Source: Halomonas gemina (GTDB lineage Bacteria; Pseudomonadota; Gammaproteobacteria; Pseudomonadales; Halomonadaceae). Taken from it: a stretch of 64,000 bases of DNA. The translations under genes and the position numbers were made by a program. The notes under the pieces were generated by a model that did not search any database, was not told the DNA's origin, and saw only the letters and a program-made list of their open reading frames with translations. Positions within the stretch are counted from its first letter, which is position 1, and each line of letters begins with the position of its first letter. Shown piece after piece: positions 1 to 8,618 of the stretch. The DNA lies in contig NZ_JAMJPK010000002.1 of NCBI RefSeq assembly GCF_023554995.1, forward strand, positions 124,001-188,000. Reading direction: 5' to 3'.

Positions 1-734
1 AGGGCGACGATGCCCCCGGTGAGGTTGGTGTACTCGACCCGCTCCAGCCCGGCCGCTTCCATCATCGCCTTGAGGGTCTCCTGGTCGGGGTGCATGCGGA
101 TCGACTCGGCCAGATAGCGGTAGCTGTCGGCGTCGCTTGCCACCAGTTCGCCGATCTTCGGCAGCAGGCGGAAGGAGTACTCATCGTAGGCCCTGGAGAA
201 CAGCGGGTTGCCAGGTTTGGAGAACTCCAGCACCAGCAGGCGGCCGCCGGGCTTGAGCACGCGGGTCATCGAGCGCAGCGCGGCGTCCTTGTCGGTGACG
301 TTGCGCAGGCCGAAGGCGATGGTGATGCAGTCGAAGCTGTTGTCGGGGAAGGGCAGGCACTCGGCGTTGGCCTGGACATACTCGACGTTGCCGCCGACGC
401 CCCTGTCGAGCAGCTTGTCGCGGCCGACCCGCAGCATGGACTCGTTGATGTCGGCCAGCACCACCCGCCCGCGGGGGCCCACCATGCGCGAGAACTTTGC
501 CGTCAGGTCGCCGGTGCCGCCGGCGATGTCGAGCACGCTGTGGCCCGGGCGCACGCCGGAGCGCTCGATGGTCAGCCGCTTCCAGAGGCGATGGATGCCC
601 ATCGACATCAGGTCGTTCATGATGTCGTAGCGGGCCGCCACCGAGTGGAAGACATGGGCCACGCGTGAGGCCTTCTCCTCGACTGGGACTTCCTGATAGC
701 CGAAGTGGGTGGTGTGCTTGTCACTGGCGCTCAT
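1..734 (-). CDS. ubiE: Ubiquinone/menaquinone biosynthesis C-methyltransferase UbiE (3' end cut by window)
   Basis: SAM-dependent methyltransferase that C-methylates the benzoquinol (and demethylmenaquinol) ring in quinone synthesis. The reading frame opens at the ATG complementary to 732-734 (N-terminus [17 protein letters not shown]), followed by [17 protein letters not shown] and the helix-rich start typical of UbiE, and it runs out of the window while reading [10 protein letters not shown], which is the family's C-terminal motif. Only about seven residues should be missing, so the gene is essentially complete at about 250 aa. The frame is open to the edge, so a stop is not visible. It reads away from the neighbouring DUF971/hslUV operon, with about 100 bases between them. 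Confidence 0.95.
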   Translation of the reverse strand, partial: MSASDKHTTHFGYQEVPVEEKASRVAHVFHSVAARYDIMNDLMSMGIHRLWKRLTIERSGVRPGHSVLDIAGGTGDLTAKFSRMVGPRGRVVLADINESMLRVGRDKLLDRGVGGNVEYVQANAECLPFPDNSFDCITIAFGLRNVTDKDAALRSMTRVLKPGGRLLVLEFSKPGNPLFSRAYDEYSFRLLPKIGELVASDADSYRYLAESIRMHPDQETLKAMMEAAGLERVEYTNLTGGIVA

Positions 735-832
735 GCCGTGGGCTCCCGAATCGCTGCGGTGGGGGAGGCCTGACGGCCTCGCAATGGGCGCCATTGTAGC
801 CCTCCCCGCAGGCGATTGTCTTGACGCTGCCC

Positions 833-1216
833 CTACAGCTGCTTGATCTCGATGCTCAGGGGCTCCCGCGAGGCGCCGGCCTCCTCCAGCCGGCGCAGGT
901 AGTCGGCCCAGTTGACCTCGCGCTTCTCGATCAAATCGTAGAGGTAGTCCCAGCTGAAGAGCCCGCTGTCGTGGCCGTCGTCGAAGTGCAGCTTGAGCGC
1001 GTAGCGGCCGGCCTGGGTGATGTTCTGCAGGCCGACGTGCTTCTTGCCCACCTGCAGGGTAGCGGTATCGGGGCCATGGCCGCGCACCTCGGCGGAGGGC
1101 GAGAAGACCCGCAGGTACTCCACCGGCAACCGGTAGCTCTCGCCGCTTGCGTAGGTGAGCTCGAGCTCGCGGTCCTTCCTGTGGTAGTGCACCTTGGTAG
1201 GTATCGGGGCGGACAT
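833..1216 (-). CDS. DUF971 (gamma-butyrobetaine hydroxylase-like N-terminal domain) protein
   Basis: Small protein of 127 aa starting [14 protein letters not shown]. It is a single DUF971 domain, the fold also found at the N-terminus of gamma-butyrobetaine hydroxylase, with the characteristic L-x-Y-x-x-G-x-x-Y-x-L-P-x-E-x-L-R-V-x-S-P-S-A-E-V layout near residues 18-45 and [13 protein letters not shown] in the second half. An in-frame ATG 81 bases further upstream lies inside hslU, so the start complementary to 1214-1216 is chosen. It follows hslU by only 10 bases on the same strand and so is probably its co-transcribed third gene. The function is unknown; a stand-alone DUF971 lacks the oxygenase domain. 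Confidence 0.88.
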   Translation of the reverse strand: MSAPIPTKVHYHRKDRELELTYASGESYRLPVEYLRVFSPSAEVRGHGPDTATLQVGKKHVGLQNITQAGRYALKLHFDDGHDSGLFSWDYLYDLIEKREVNWADYLRRLEEAGASREPLSIEIKQL

Positions 1217-1226
1217 GGCAAGGCTC

Positions 1227-2549
1227 CTAAAGAATATACCGCGACAGGTCCTCGTCCATCGCCAGCTCGCCGAGCTGGGAGTCGACGTAGGCGGCATCGA
1301 TCGACAGCGGGCTGCCGAAGTCGCCGCCCAGGTAGGAAGCCTCCTCGAGCAGGCGCTCCATCACGGTGTGCAGGCGGCGGGCGCCGATGTTCTCGGTGCC
1401 CTCGTTGACCTTCCAGGCGATCTCGGCGATACGCGCGATGCCGTCCTCGGTGAAGGCGATCTCGAGCCCCTCGGTGGCCAGCAGCGCCTGGTACTGCTTG
1501 GTCAGTGCGGCGGAAGGCTCGGTGAGGATGCGCTTGAAGTCTTCCGGCGTCAGGGCGTTGAGCTCGACGCGGATCGGCAGCCGGCCCTGCAGCTCGGGGA
1601 TCAGGTCCGAGGGGCGCGACAGGTGGAAGGCGCCGGAGGCGATGAACAGGATGTGGTCGGTGCGCACCATGCCGTGCTTGGTGGAGACCGTGGAGCCCTC
1701 GATCAGCGGCAGCAGGTCGCGCTGCACGCCTTCGCGGGAGACCTCGCCACCGCTGGACTGGCCGCTGCCCTTGCAGACCTTGTCGATCTCGTCGAGGAAG
1801 ACGATGCCGTTCTGTTCCACCGCCTCGACGGCGCGGCTCTTGATGTCGTCCTCGTTGACCAGCTTGCTGGCCTCCTCGTCACGCAGCAGGCCGAAGGCGT
1901 CCTTCACCGCCACCCGGCGGGTCTCGCTCTTCTGCTTGCCCATGCCGGCGAACAGGTTCTGCAGCTGGCTGGTCATCTCCTCCATGCCCGGCGGGGTCAT
2001 GATGTCGACGCCGGTGCCCTGGGGCGTGACCTCGATGTCGATCTCCTTGTCGTCGAGCTGTCCCTCGCGCAGCTTCTTGCGGAAGATCTGGCGGGTCGAG
2101 CTGTCCTGGCGCGGCTCGTCCTCCTGGCCACGGGGCGGCGGCAGCAGGGCGTCGAGGATGCGCTCCTCGGCGGCATCCTCCGCACGGTGGCCTACCTCGG
2201 CCTTGGCCTGCTCGCGCACCAGCTTGATGGCGGCCTCGGTCAGGTCACGGATGATCGACTCGACGTCGCGGCCCACATAGCCCACCTCGGTGAACTTGGT
2301 GGCCTCGACCTTGATGAAGGGCGCCCCGGCCAGCTTGGCCAGGCGGCGGGCGATCTCGGTCTTGCCCACGCCGGTGGGGCCGATCATCAGGATGTTCTTG
2401 GGCGTCACCTCCTGGCGCAGCTCGCCCTCGAGCTGCATGCGACGCCAGCGGTTGCGCAGGGCAACGGCCACGGCGCGCTTGGCGTCCTGCTGGCCGACGA
2501 TGTACTGGTCCAGGGCGTGGACGATCTCGCGGGGGGTCATCCGAGTCAT
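1227..2549 (-). CDS. hslU: HslU, ATPase subunit of the HslUV protease
   Basis: AAA+ unfoldase that feeds substrates to the HslV peptidase in the cytoplasm. The 440 aa match the usual length. The start [20 protein letters not shown] is diagnostic; Walker [10 protein letters not shown] is at about residue 57, the pore motif GYVGRDVES at about 90, the I domain spans roughly 110-240, Walker B VFLDEIDK is near 250, and the C-terminus DEDLSRYIL is the tail that docks into HslV. It lies two bases after hslV, the standard operon order. No abnormality seen. Confidence 0.98.
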   Translation of the reverse strand: MTRMTPREIVHALDQYIVGQQDAKRAVAVALRNRWRRMQLEGELRQEVTPKNILMIGPTGVGKTEIARRLAKLAGAPFIKVEATKFTEVGYVGRDVESIIRDLTEAAIKLVREQAKAEVGHRAEDAAEERILDALLPPPRGQEDEPRQDSSTRQIFRKKLREGQLDDKEIDIEVTPQGTGVDIMTPPGMEEMTSQLQNLFAGMGKQKSETRRVAVKDAFGLLRDEEASKLVNEDDIKSRAVEAVEQNGIVFLDEIDKVCKGSGQSSGGEVSREGVQRDLLPLIEGSTVSTKHGMVRTDHILFIASGAFHLSRPSDLIPELQGRLPIRVELNALTPEDFKRILTEPSAALTKQYQALLATEGLEIAFTEDGIARIAEIAWKVNEGTENIGARRLHTVMERLLEEASYLGGDFGSPLSIDAAYVDSQLGELAMDEDLSRYIL

Positions 2550-2551
2550 GA

Positions 2552-3070
2552 TCAGAGCTCTTCCAGGGTGACGTTGTGGTTGGTGAACACGCAGATGTCG
2601 CCGGCGATGGACAGCGACTTCTCGGTGATCTCGCGGGCACCGAGGTCGGTGTTCTCGAGCAGCGCTCGCGCGGCGGCCAGGGCGAAGTTGCCGCCGGAGC
2701 CGATGGCGATGATGCCGCCCTCGGGCTCCACCACGTCACCGTTGCCGGTGATGATCAGCGAGGCATCCTTGTTGGCCACGGCGAGCAGCGCCTCGAGACG
2801 GCGCAGGGCGCGGTCGGTGCGCCAGTCCTTGGCCAGCTCTACCGCGGCCTTGACCAGGTTGCCCTGGTACTTCTCCAGCTGCGCCTCGAAGCGCTCGAAG
2901 AGGGTGAAGGCATCGGCGGTGCCGCCGGCGAAGCCGGCCAGGACCTGGCCGTGGTAGAGGCGACGCACCTTGCTGGCGTTGCCCTTCATCACGGTGTTGC
3001 CCAGCGAGACCTGGCCGTCGCCGGCGAGCGCCACCTGGTTACCGCGGCGCACGGAAACGATCGTGGTCAT
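2552..3070 (-). CDS. hslV: HslV, peptidase subunit of the HslUV protease
   Basis: Proteasome-like threonine peptidase of 172 aa. After removal of Met1 the nucleophile is Thr2 in [19 protein letters not shown]; the GSGGNFA loop is near residue 125, and the C-terminal part [16 protein letters not shown] is typical. It forms a double hexamer capped by HslU. A strong Shine-Dalgarno (AAGGAG on the minus strand, near 3078-3083) precedes the ATG. hslV leads the hslV-hslU-DUF971 operon; a stem-loop sits just upstream in its leader (separate entry). Confidence 0.98.
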   Translation of the reverse strand: MTTIVSVRRGNQVALAGDGQVSLGNTVMKGNASKVRRLYHGQVLAGFAGGTADAFTLFERFEAQLEKYQGNLVKAAVELAKDWRTDRALRRLEALLAVANKDASLIITGNGDVVEPEGGIIAIGSGGNFALAAARALLENTDLGAREITEKSLSIAGDICVFTNHNVTLEEL

Positions 3071-3086
3071 GGAGGGGACTCCTTGG

Positions 3087-3103
3087 GGGAGCAGAGGGCT
3101 CCC
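3087..3103 (-). promoter_or_regulatory. Stem-loop in the hslV leader
   Basis: Perfect 6-bp stem (GGGAGC/GCTCCC) with a 5-base loop, ending about 17 bases before the hslV start codon and next to the ribosome-binding site. A leader stem-loop that stabilises hslVU mRNA is known in E. coli; that this one plays the same part is inference. No clear heat-shock (sigma32) promoter could be fixed upstream; GTTGAA near 3188-3193 on the minus strand is only a weak -35 candidate. Confidence 0.45.
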
Positions 3104-3219
3104 GATGACTGGCGGCGCCGCGGTCAGGGCCGGGCGCCGTGGATGAACTCAGCACGTGACGTGCGGGCGGGAGACGAGGAATTCAACCTTGGTCGTGCCT
3201 CCCTTGCCGGTCGGACGGG

Positions 3220-3948
3220 TCAGTTCTGCAGCTGGATCAGCAGCGGCTCGATGCCTTGGGTGACCATCAGGTCCTGGGCGCGGGTGAGCTCGCGACGATC
3301 GCTGTAGGGGCCGACCTGGACCCGGTGCCAGGTGTCGCCGCCGCCGGCCTTGACCTCGCTGATCTTGGCAAGCAGGCCGAAGTCGCGCAGCCGGCCCGCC
3401 AGCTTGCTGGCATCGCCCGCCTCGCGGAAGGAGGCGGCCTGCAGCATGAAGCGGGCATCGGCGGGTGGCTTGTCCGTCGCCTGCGCATCCGGGCGGTCGT
3501 CCTGCGCCGAGGCGTCGGTATCCAGGTTGGCGGCGATCACCTGGGCGATGGGGTCCTCGCCGTTCGTCGCCGCGGGCGCCTCGGGGCGCTCCGGCGGGGT
3601 GGCCGTGGAGGCCGGCACCTTGCCGCCCGGTGCGATCACCTCGGATTCCGGCAGCAGGGTGTAGAACTCGAAGGTCGGCATCGGCGGCTCCTCGGGGGTG
3701 GCGGCCGGCTCGCCGTCACGGGATTCCCGGGGGGCCTCGGGCTTGGTCAGCACCGTGGCCAGCGGCGAGTCGCTGCCCTCCTGCCAGGGGGCGATGCCCT
3801 GCTGGTGCTGGGCCAGCAGGAAGCCTGCCACTAGGCCGACCAGGCCCCACAGCCAGCCCGGGATGCCGCGGCGTGGGGGTGGCGCGGCACGGCGCCGCGG
3901 GGTGCTGGTGGCGCCACGCTTCTTCGCGGGCTGCTTCCGGGTGGCCAT
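3220..3948 (-). CDS. SPOR-domain protein (FtsN-like)
   Basis: 242 aa. The basic N-terminus (residues 1-27) is followed by one transmembrane helix (GWLWGLVGLVAGFLLAQ, about 30-46), a long Pro/Ala/Glu-rich linker (50-160) and a C-terminal SPOR domain beginning about RFMLQAASF (165) and ending GIEPLLIQLQN. This is the architecture of the divisome protein FtsN, with a periplasmic peptidoglycan-binding SPOR domain. It begins three bases after argS on the same strand, the position of the SPOR gene in Pseudomonas. Calling it FtsN itself would need functional evidence; the short N-terminal activator motif of FtsN cannot be recognised with confidence. Confidence 0.88.
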   Translation of the reverse strand: MATRKQPAKKRGATSTPRRRAAPPPRRGIPGWLWGLVGLVAGFLLAQHQQGIAPWQEGSDSPLATVLTKPEAPRESRDGEPAATPEEPPMPTFEFYTLLPESEVIAPGGKVPASTATPPERPEAPAATNGEDPIAQVIAANLDTDASAQDDRPDAQATDKPPADARFMLQAASFREAGDASKLAGRLRDFGLLAKISEVKAGGGDTWHRVQVGPYSDRRELTRAQDLMVTQGIEPLLIQLQN

Positions 3949-3951
3949 GGC

Positions 3952-5637
3952 TTACATCTCCTCGGGCGCGCCGACACCCATCAGGTCGAGGCCGTTGCGC
4001 AGGACCTGGCGCGTGGCCAGTCCCAGCGCCAGCCGGGCGTTGCGCTGGGCGTCATCGTCGACCATCACCTTCACCGCGTTGTAGCAGGTGTGGAAGTCGG
4101 CGGCGAGGTCGAGCAGGTACTGGGCGATCTGCTGGGGCTCGTGGGCGGTGGCGGCGTGCTGGACCACCTCGGGATAGCGGGCCAGGCGGTTGAGCAGCGC
4201 CTTCTCCTGGTCCTCCGCGAGCAGGGCGAGGCTCTCCATGGCCAGGGCGTGATCGAAGGGCGTCTCCTCGGCCTCGGCCTTGCGCAGCATGCTGCAGACC
4301 CGGGCGTGGGCATACTGCACGTAGTAGACCGGGTTGTCGTTGGACTGCGAGCGGGCCAGGTCGATGTCGAAGGTGAGCTGGGAGTCGGCGCGACGCGCGG
4401 CCAGGAAGAAGCGGGTGGCATCGCGGCCCACCTCGTCGATCAGGTCGCGCACCGTGACGTAGCTGCCGGCACGCTTGGAGAGCTTCACCTCGACCCCGGA
4501 GCGGGTGACCATCACCATCTGGTGCAGCACATAGTCGGGCCACCCCTCGGGAATGCCGGCCTCGAGGGCCTGCAGCCCGGCACGCACCCGGGTGACGGTG
4601 GAGTGGTGGTCGGCGCCCTGCTCGTTGATCACCGTCGTGAAGCCGCGCTGCCACTTGTCCAGGTGGTAGGCGACGTCGGGCAGGAAGTAGGTGTAGTGGC
4701 CGTCGCTCTTGCGCATCACCCGGTCCTTGTCGTCACCGAAGTCGGTGGTGCGCAGCCACAGGGCGCCGTCCTGTTCAAAGGTATGGCCCTTCTCGATCAG
4801 CCGCGCCACGGCGGCCTCGACCTTGCCCTGCTCGTAGAGCGAGGACTCCAGGAAATAGACGTCGAAGGTCACGCCGAAGGCCTTGAGGTCGAGGTCCTGC
4901 TCGCGGCGCAGGTAGGCCACGGCGAAGTCGCGGATGGCGTCGAGGTCGTCCGGGTCGCCTGTCGCGGTGACGTGACGGTCATCGGCATGCACGGTCTCCC
5001 CGGCCAGGTAGGCGTTGGCCACGTCGATGATGTAGCCGCCGCGGTAGCCGTCCTCCGGCCAGCCCGGGTCGCCGGGATCGATTCCCTGGACCCGCGCCTG
5101 CACCGAGCGCACCAGGTTGCTGATCTGGGCGCCGGCGTCGTTGTAGTAGAACTCGCGGGTCACCTCATGGCCGGTGGCCTCGAGCAGGCGGCTGATGCAG
5201 TCGCCGATCGCCGCCCCGCGGCCGTGGCCCACGTGCAGCGGCCCGGTGGGGTTGGCGGAGACGAACTCCACTTGTACACGGCGGCCCTGGCCGGTGAGGT
5301 TGCGGCCATAGGCATCCCCGGCCTCGAGCACCTGGCGCACGACCTGGGCGGCGGCGTCAGTGGCGGCGAAGAAGTTGACGAAGCCGGGGCCGGCGATCTC
5401 CACCTTCTGCACGGCGTCGCTTGCCGGCAGGGCCGCGACCAGCGCCTCGGCCAGCTCGCGGGGCTTCTTGCCGGCAGGCTTGGCCAGCATCAGCGCCAGG
5501 TTGGTGGCGTAGTCGCCGTGGGCCTTGTCGCGGGTCGGGTCGACCTTGATGCTCGGCGCGATATCGGCGGGCAGCACGCCCTGCTGCCGGAGGTTGTCCA
5601 GGGCGCCCTCGAGCAGCGCGATGATGGTCTCTTTCAT
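3952..5637 (-). CDS. argS: Arginyl-tRNA synthetase
   Basis: Class I aminoacyl-tRNA synthetase of 561 aa that charges tRNA-Arg. The start [13 protein letters not shown] is chosen over an ATG 75 bases upstream because family members begin with this helix. The additional N-terminal domain spans residues 1-110, the HIGH-type motif is HVGHG at 135-139 (within [12 protein letters not shown]), the KMSKS-type motif is KLSKR near 386, and the anticodon-binding DALR domain ends [19 protein letters not shown]. It is followed at three bases by the SPOR-domain gene. Confidence 0.98.
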   Translation of the reverse strand: MKETIIALLEGALDNLRQQGVLPADIAPSIKVDPTRDKAHGDYATNLALMLAKPAGKKPRELAEALVAALPASDAVQKVEIAGPGFVNFFAATDAAAQVVRQVLEAGDAYGRNLTGQGRRVQVEFVSANPTGPLHVGHGRGAAIGDCISRLLEATGHEVTREFYYNDAGAQISNLVRSVQARVQGIDPGDPGWPEDGYRGGYIIDVANAYLAGETVHADDRHVTATGDPDDLDAIRDFAVAYLRREQDLDLKAFGVTFDVYFLESSLYEQGKVEAAVARLIEKGHTFEQDGALWLRTTDFGDDKDRVMRKSDGHYTYFLPDVAYHLDKWQRGFTTVINEQGADHHSTVTRVRAGLQALEAGIPEGWPDYVLHQMVMVTRSGVEVKLSKRAGSYVTVRDLIDEVGRDATRFFLAARRADSQLTFDIDLARSQSNDNPVYYVQYAHARVCSMLRKAEAEETPFDHALAMESLALLAEDQEKALLNRLARYPEVVQHAATAHEPQQIAQYLLDLAADFHTCYNAVKVMVDDDAQRNARLALGLATRQVLRNGLDLMGVGAPEEM

Positions 5638-5739
5638 GGAGGTATCCGGTGTCCTGTGGCGTGGGCGGTGCAAGGCGACCGCCGGGCGAGTCTGGGGCGC
5701 CATTATCGGCAATCGGCGCCGGGCTTTAAAGGTGTGCGC

Positions 5740-7959
5740 TCAGGCCAGGGTCTGCGGGTCGATATCCAGCGACCAGCGTACCCGTCGTGCCTCGGGTCGG
5801 CCCTCGAGCCAGGCGACCAGCCAGGCGCCGGCCTCGTGCAGCTGGCTGCGGCGGTCGGCGGCCAGCATCAGCTGCAGGTGGTAGCGGTTCTGGCGCCGTT
5901 CCATGGGGGCGGGCACCGGCCCCAGGCAGTCGACCGCGAGGCCGCGTTCGTCGATCCGCTGGCGCAGGGCCTCGGAAGCCAGACCGCCCAGGGCGACCAC
6001 GGCCGCCTCGCCGGGGGCCTCGAGGCGCAGCAGGGCGAGGAAGCGGAAGGGCGGCAGCCGAGCGGCCCGCCGCTCCTCCAGCAGCTGGCCGGCGAGGGCG
6101 TCGTAGCCCCGCTCGGCCAGCAGGCGCAGGTGCGGGTCGTCGGTGTGCAGGGTCTGCACCAGCACCCGGCCGGGGTGGGCGGCGCGGCCGGCGCGGCCCG
6201 CCACCTGCTCGAGCAGCTGGGCACTGTGCTCCAGCGCCCGGAAGTCGCTGGCATAGAGCCCGGCATCGGCATTGACCACCACCACCAGGGTGACGTGGGG
6301 CAGGTGGTGTCCCTTGGCCAACATCTGGGTGCCCACCAGCAGGCAGGGCTCGCCGCGGCGTACCTCGGCTAGCATCTCCTCGAGGGCGTCGCGGCGCCGG
6401 GTGCTGTCGCGGTCGATGCGGTGCACCGGCACCTCGGGGAACAGCGCCGCCAGGGTCTCCTCGGTGCGCTCGGTACCGCTGCCCAGGGGGCGCAGGTCGA
6501 CGCTGCCGCACTCGGGGCAGGCGTCGGGGAGGGCGCGGCGACGGTCGCAGTGGTGGCAGGCCAGCAGCGGCGGCTGCCGATGCAGGGTCATGCGGGCGTC
6601 GCAGTGGTCGCACTCGGCCATCCAGCCGCAGGCGTGGCAGGCCAGGGTGGGGGCGAAGCCGCGGCGATTGATGAAGACCAGCACCTGGTGGCCGGCGGCC
6701 AGGGTCTCGCGCACCGTCTCGATCACCGGCGGGATCAGCCCGCCCTGGCGGCGCCGGCCGCGCAGGTCGACGAGCTCCAGGCGCGCCGGGGCATGGCGGC
6801 TGGCCCGGCGGGTCAGGCGCAGGTGGCGATAGTCGCCGTGCAGCGCCCGCTGCAGGGACTCCAGCGACGGGGTGGCGCTGCCCAGCAGCAGCGGGATGCG
6901 GTGGCGGTGGGCGCGGGCCACGGCCAGGTCGCGGGCATGGTAGCGCAGGCCGTCCTGCTGCTTGTAGGAGCCGTCGTGCTCCTCGTCGACGATGATCACC
7001 CCGGGGCGGGCCAGGGGGGTGAAGATGGCCGAGCGGGTGCCCAGCACGATGGGGGCCCGGCCGCTGGCGGCGGCCTCCCAGGCATCGAGGCGCTCGTGGT
7101 CGGTGAGCCCCGAGTGCAGGGCCACCACCGGCGCCCGGAAGCGGCGGCGGAAACGGGCGAGGGTCTGGGGCGTCAGGCCGATCTCGGGGACCAGCACCAG
7201 GGCCTGGCGGTGGCGGCCGATGACCGCCTCGATGAGCTGCAGGTAGACCTCGGTCTTGCCGCTGCCGGTGACGCCATGCAGCAGGCAGGGGTGGAAGCCG
7301 TCGAGCCGCTCGTGGACGGCGGCTAGCGCCACGGCCTGCTCGCGGTTGAGGGGCAGGGCGGGTTCGGCGAGCCCCGCCTCGCCCTCGACCGACGGCGAGG
7401 CGGCCAGGGGTTCCTCGTGACGGGCTACCAGGCCCTTGTCGGCCAGGGCACGCAGCTGGTCGCGGCTGAACGACTGGGCGAGGATCGCCTGGCTGACCAG
7501 CCCGTGGGGGTGCTGGCGCAGCATGGTCAGCAGCTCTGCCTGGCGGGGGGCCCGGGCCAGGCTCGGCGGGGCGTCCTCGCGGCCGGTCGCGGTCACGCAC
7601 CAGCGCTCGCGGGTGCGGGCCTCGAGCGCCCGGCCCTGGCGCAGCAGCCCCGGCAGCGCCTGGTGCAGGGTGTCGCCGAGGGCATGCTGGTAGTAGCGGG
7701 CGGCGAAGCGGCACAGCCACAGCCAGTCGGCCGGCAGCGGGGCGTCGTCGAGGCAGCCCGCCACCGGCCTGAGATTCGTGAGCGGCAGTTCGCTTTCGTC
7801 GCGGCACTCCACCACCACGCCGACCACCTCGCGGCGGCCGAAGGGCACCTTCACCCGCAGGCCGGGCTGCCAGCCCCCCGGGGGCGACTCGCGGCAAGGG
7901 CGATAGTCGAACAGCCGGCGCAGCGGCGAGGGCACGGCAACGCCCAGTACGCGTGGCAC
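5740..7959 (-). CDS. priA: Primosomal replication-restart helicase PriA
   Basis: Superfamily 2 helicase that recognises stalled forks and reloads the replisome. The 3' DNA-binding domain begins VPRVLGVAVPSPLRRLFDY; Walker A GVTGSGKTE lies near residue 232, the DEEH box near 325, then the helicase-embedded zinc-binding cysteines (CHACGWMAECDHCD, CHHCDRR, CPECGS) and the GTQMLAKG and QVAGRAGR motifs. I choose the GTG complementary to 7957-7959 because family members start here; an ATG at 8073 would add 38 unrelated residues and run into the rpmE leader, and no good Shine-Dalgarno supports either. Divergent from rpmE. Confidence 0.95.
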   Translation of the reverse strand: MPRVLGVAVPSPLRRLFDYRPCRESPPGGWQPGLRVKVPFGRREVVGVVVECRDESELPLTNLRPVAGCLDDAPLPADWLWLCRFAARYYQHALGDTLHQALPGLLRQGRALEARTRERWCVTATGREDAPPSLARAPRQAELLTMLRQHPHGLVSQAILAQSFSRDQLRALADKGLVARHEEPLAASPSVEGEAGLAEPALPLNREQAVALAAVHERLDGFHPCLLHGVTGSGKTEVYLQLIEAVIGRHRQALVLVPEIGLTPQTLARFRRRFRAPVVALHSGLTDHERLDAWEAAASGRAPIVLGTRSAIFTPLARPGVIIVDEEHDGSYKQQDGLRYHARDLAVARAHRHRIPLLLGSATPSLESLQRALHGDYRHLRLTRRASRHAPARLELVDLRGRRRQGGLIPPVIETVRETLAAGHQVLVFINRRGFAPTLACHACGWMAECDHCDARMTLHRQPPLLACHHCDRRRALPDACPECGSVDLRPLGSGTERTEETLAALFPEVPVHRIDRDSTRRRDALEEMLAEVRRGEPCLLVGTQMLAKGHHLPHVTLVVVVNADAGLYASDFRALEHSAQLLEQVAGRAGRAAHPGRVLVQTLHTDDPHLRLLAERGYDALAGQLLEERRAARLPPFRFLALLRLEAPGEAAVVALGGLASEALRQRIDERGLAVDCLGPVPAPMERRQNRYHLQLMLAADRRSQLHEAGAWLVAWLEGRPEARRVRWSLDIDPQTLA

Positions 7960-7983
7960 GGGCGGGCAGGGGGAATCGGGCAA

Positions 7984-8012
7984 TTGGCCTCCGGCGTCGG
8001 CTCTGCTAGAAT
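7984..8012 (+). promoter_or_regulatory. Sigma70-type promoter for rpmE
   Basis: TTGGCC (7984-7989), 17-base spacer, TAGAAT (8007-8012), about 130 bases upstream of the rpmE start. Orientation and spacing fit a housekeeping promoter; the long leader between it and rpmE may carry L31 autoregulation, which is inference. Confidence 0.6.
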
Positions 8013-8142
8013 GTTTCGCCGCTGCGGACACCCTGGCCCTGAGTGAGGGAGCGTGGCGGCAACCGGTTCGCATCTACAGACAACCCGTATGCGGTGCCTG
8101 GCAGAAGATCAGGTGGCGGCATACAGCTTCATGAGGCTCAAG

Positions 8143-8355
8143 ATGAAACAAGGTATCCACCCGGATTACAAGACGGTCACCGCGACCTGTTCCTGCGGCG
8201 CGACCTTCGAGGTCGGCACCACCGCCGGTCACGACTTCTCCCTGGACGTCTGCTCCCAGTGCCACCCCTTCTACACCGGCAAGCAGAAGCAGGCGACCAC
8301 CGGTGGTCGCGTCGAACGCTTCAACAAGCGCTTTGGTGCCGCCATTAAGCGCTGA
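8143..8355 (+). CDS. rpmE: Ribosomal protein L31 (zinc-binding type)
   Basis: 70-aa 50S subunit protein bridging to the 30S head. The start [16 protein letters not shown] is the family start; two upstream in-frame ATGs would add non-homologous residues. It carries the zinc-ligand cysteines of the C+ form (CSCGATF, then [13 protein letters not shown]), so it is the zinc-containing paralogue, not the zinc-independent YkgM type. A GAGG ribosome-binding site lies at 8132-8135, and a factor-independent terminator follows within 30 bases. Confidence 0.98.
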   Translation: MKQGIHPDYKTVTATCSCGATFEVGTTAGHDFSLDVCSQCHPFYTGKQKQATTGGRVERFNKRFGAAIKR

Positions 8356-8380
8356 GCCGCCCGGCACAACGCGCCATCGA

Positions 8381-8408
8381 GAAACCCGCCCACCGTGGCG
8401 GGTTTCTT
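8381..8408 (+). terminator. Factor-independent terminator after rpmE
   Basis: Stem AAACCCGCC/GGCGGGTTT around a short loop, running into TTTCTTTA, 26 bases after the rpmE stop. Confidence 0.85.
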
Positions 8409-8554
8409 TATGTCCGGCTGTCGGTGCTGCCGTTGTCCCTCTGCCAGCCGCGAGGACAAGCAAAGTGTCATGGCTAGCGGGTTCAGCCATAAGTGCCGGC
8501 AAATGGCCGGCAACGTCTTCAAACGAGCGTACAACAGGGGAGATGTCTGGCGAG

Positions 8555-8583
8555 TTGAGCGCGTCGGGCTTTTTGTATACGCT
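8555..8583 (+). promoter_or_regulatory. Possible promoter for the malic enzyme gene
   Basis: TTGAGC (8555-8560), 17-base spacer, TACGCT (8578-8583), with the overlapping alternative TATACG at 8576. About 35 bases before the start codon. The match is modest, so this is tentative. The 260 bases between rpmE and this gene otherwise hold only the rpmE terminator and AT-richer sequence. Confidence 0.4.
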
Positions 8584-8618
8584 AGCTGACCTCTCACTGT
8601 TTACCGGATCCTCTCAGC

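Noticed and set aside
1194..2957. 587-codon plus-strand frame antisense to hslU/hslV
   Set aside because: Shadow of the real genes in GC-rich DNA; the translation is low-complexity Leu/Gly/Val-rich, and both hslU and hslV are unambiguous on the other strand.
4090..6372. 760-codon plus-strand frame antisense to argS and priA
   Set aside because: Spans two well-supported genes on the opposite strand and crosses their intergenic gap; no recognisable domain.
5726..7897. 723-codon minus-strand frame overlapping priA in another frame
   Set aside because: Arg/Pro/Gly-rich translation typical of an off-frame reading of GC-rich coding DNA; PriA motifs lie in the other frame.
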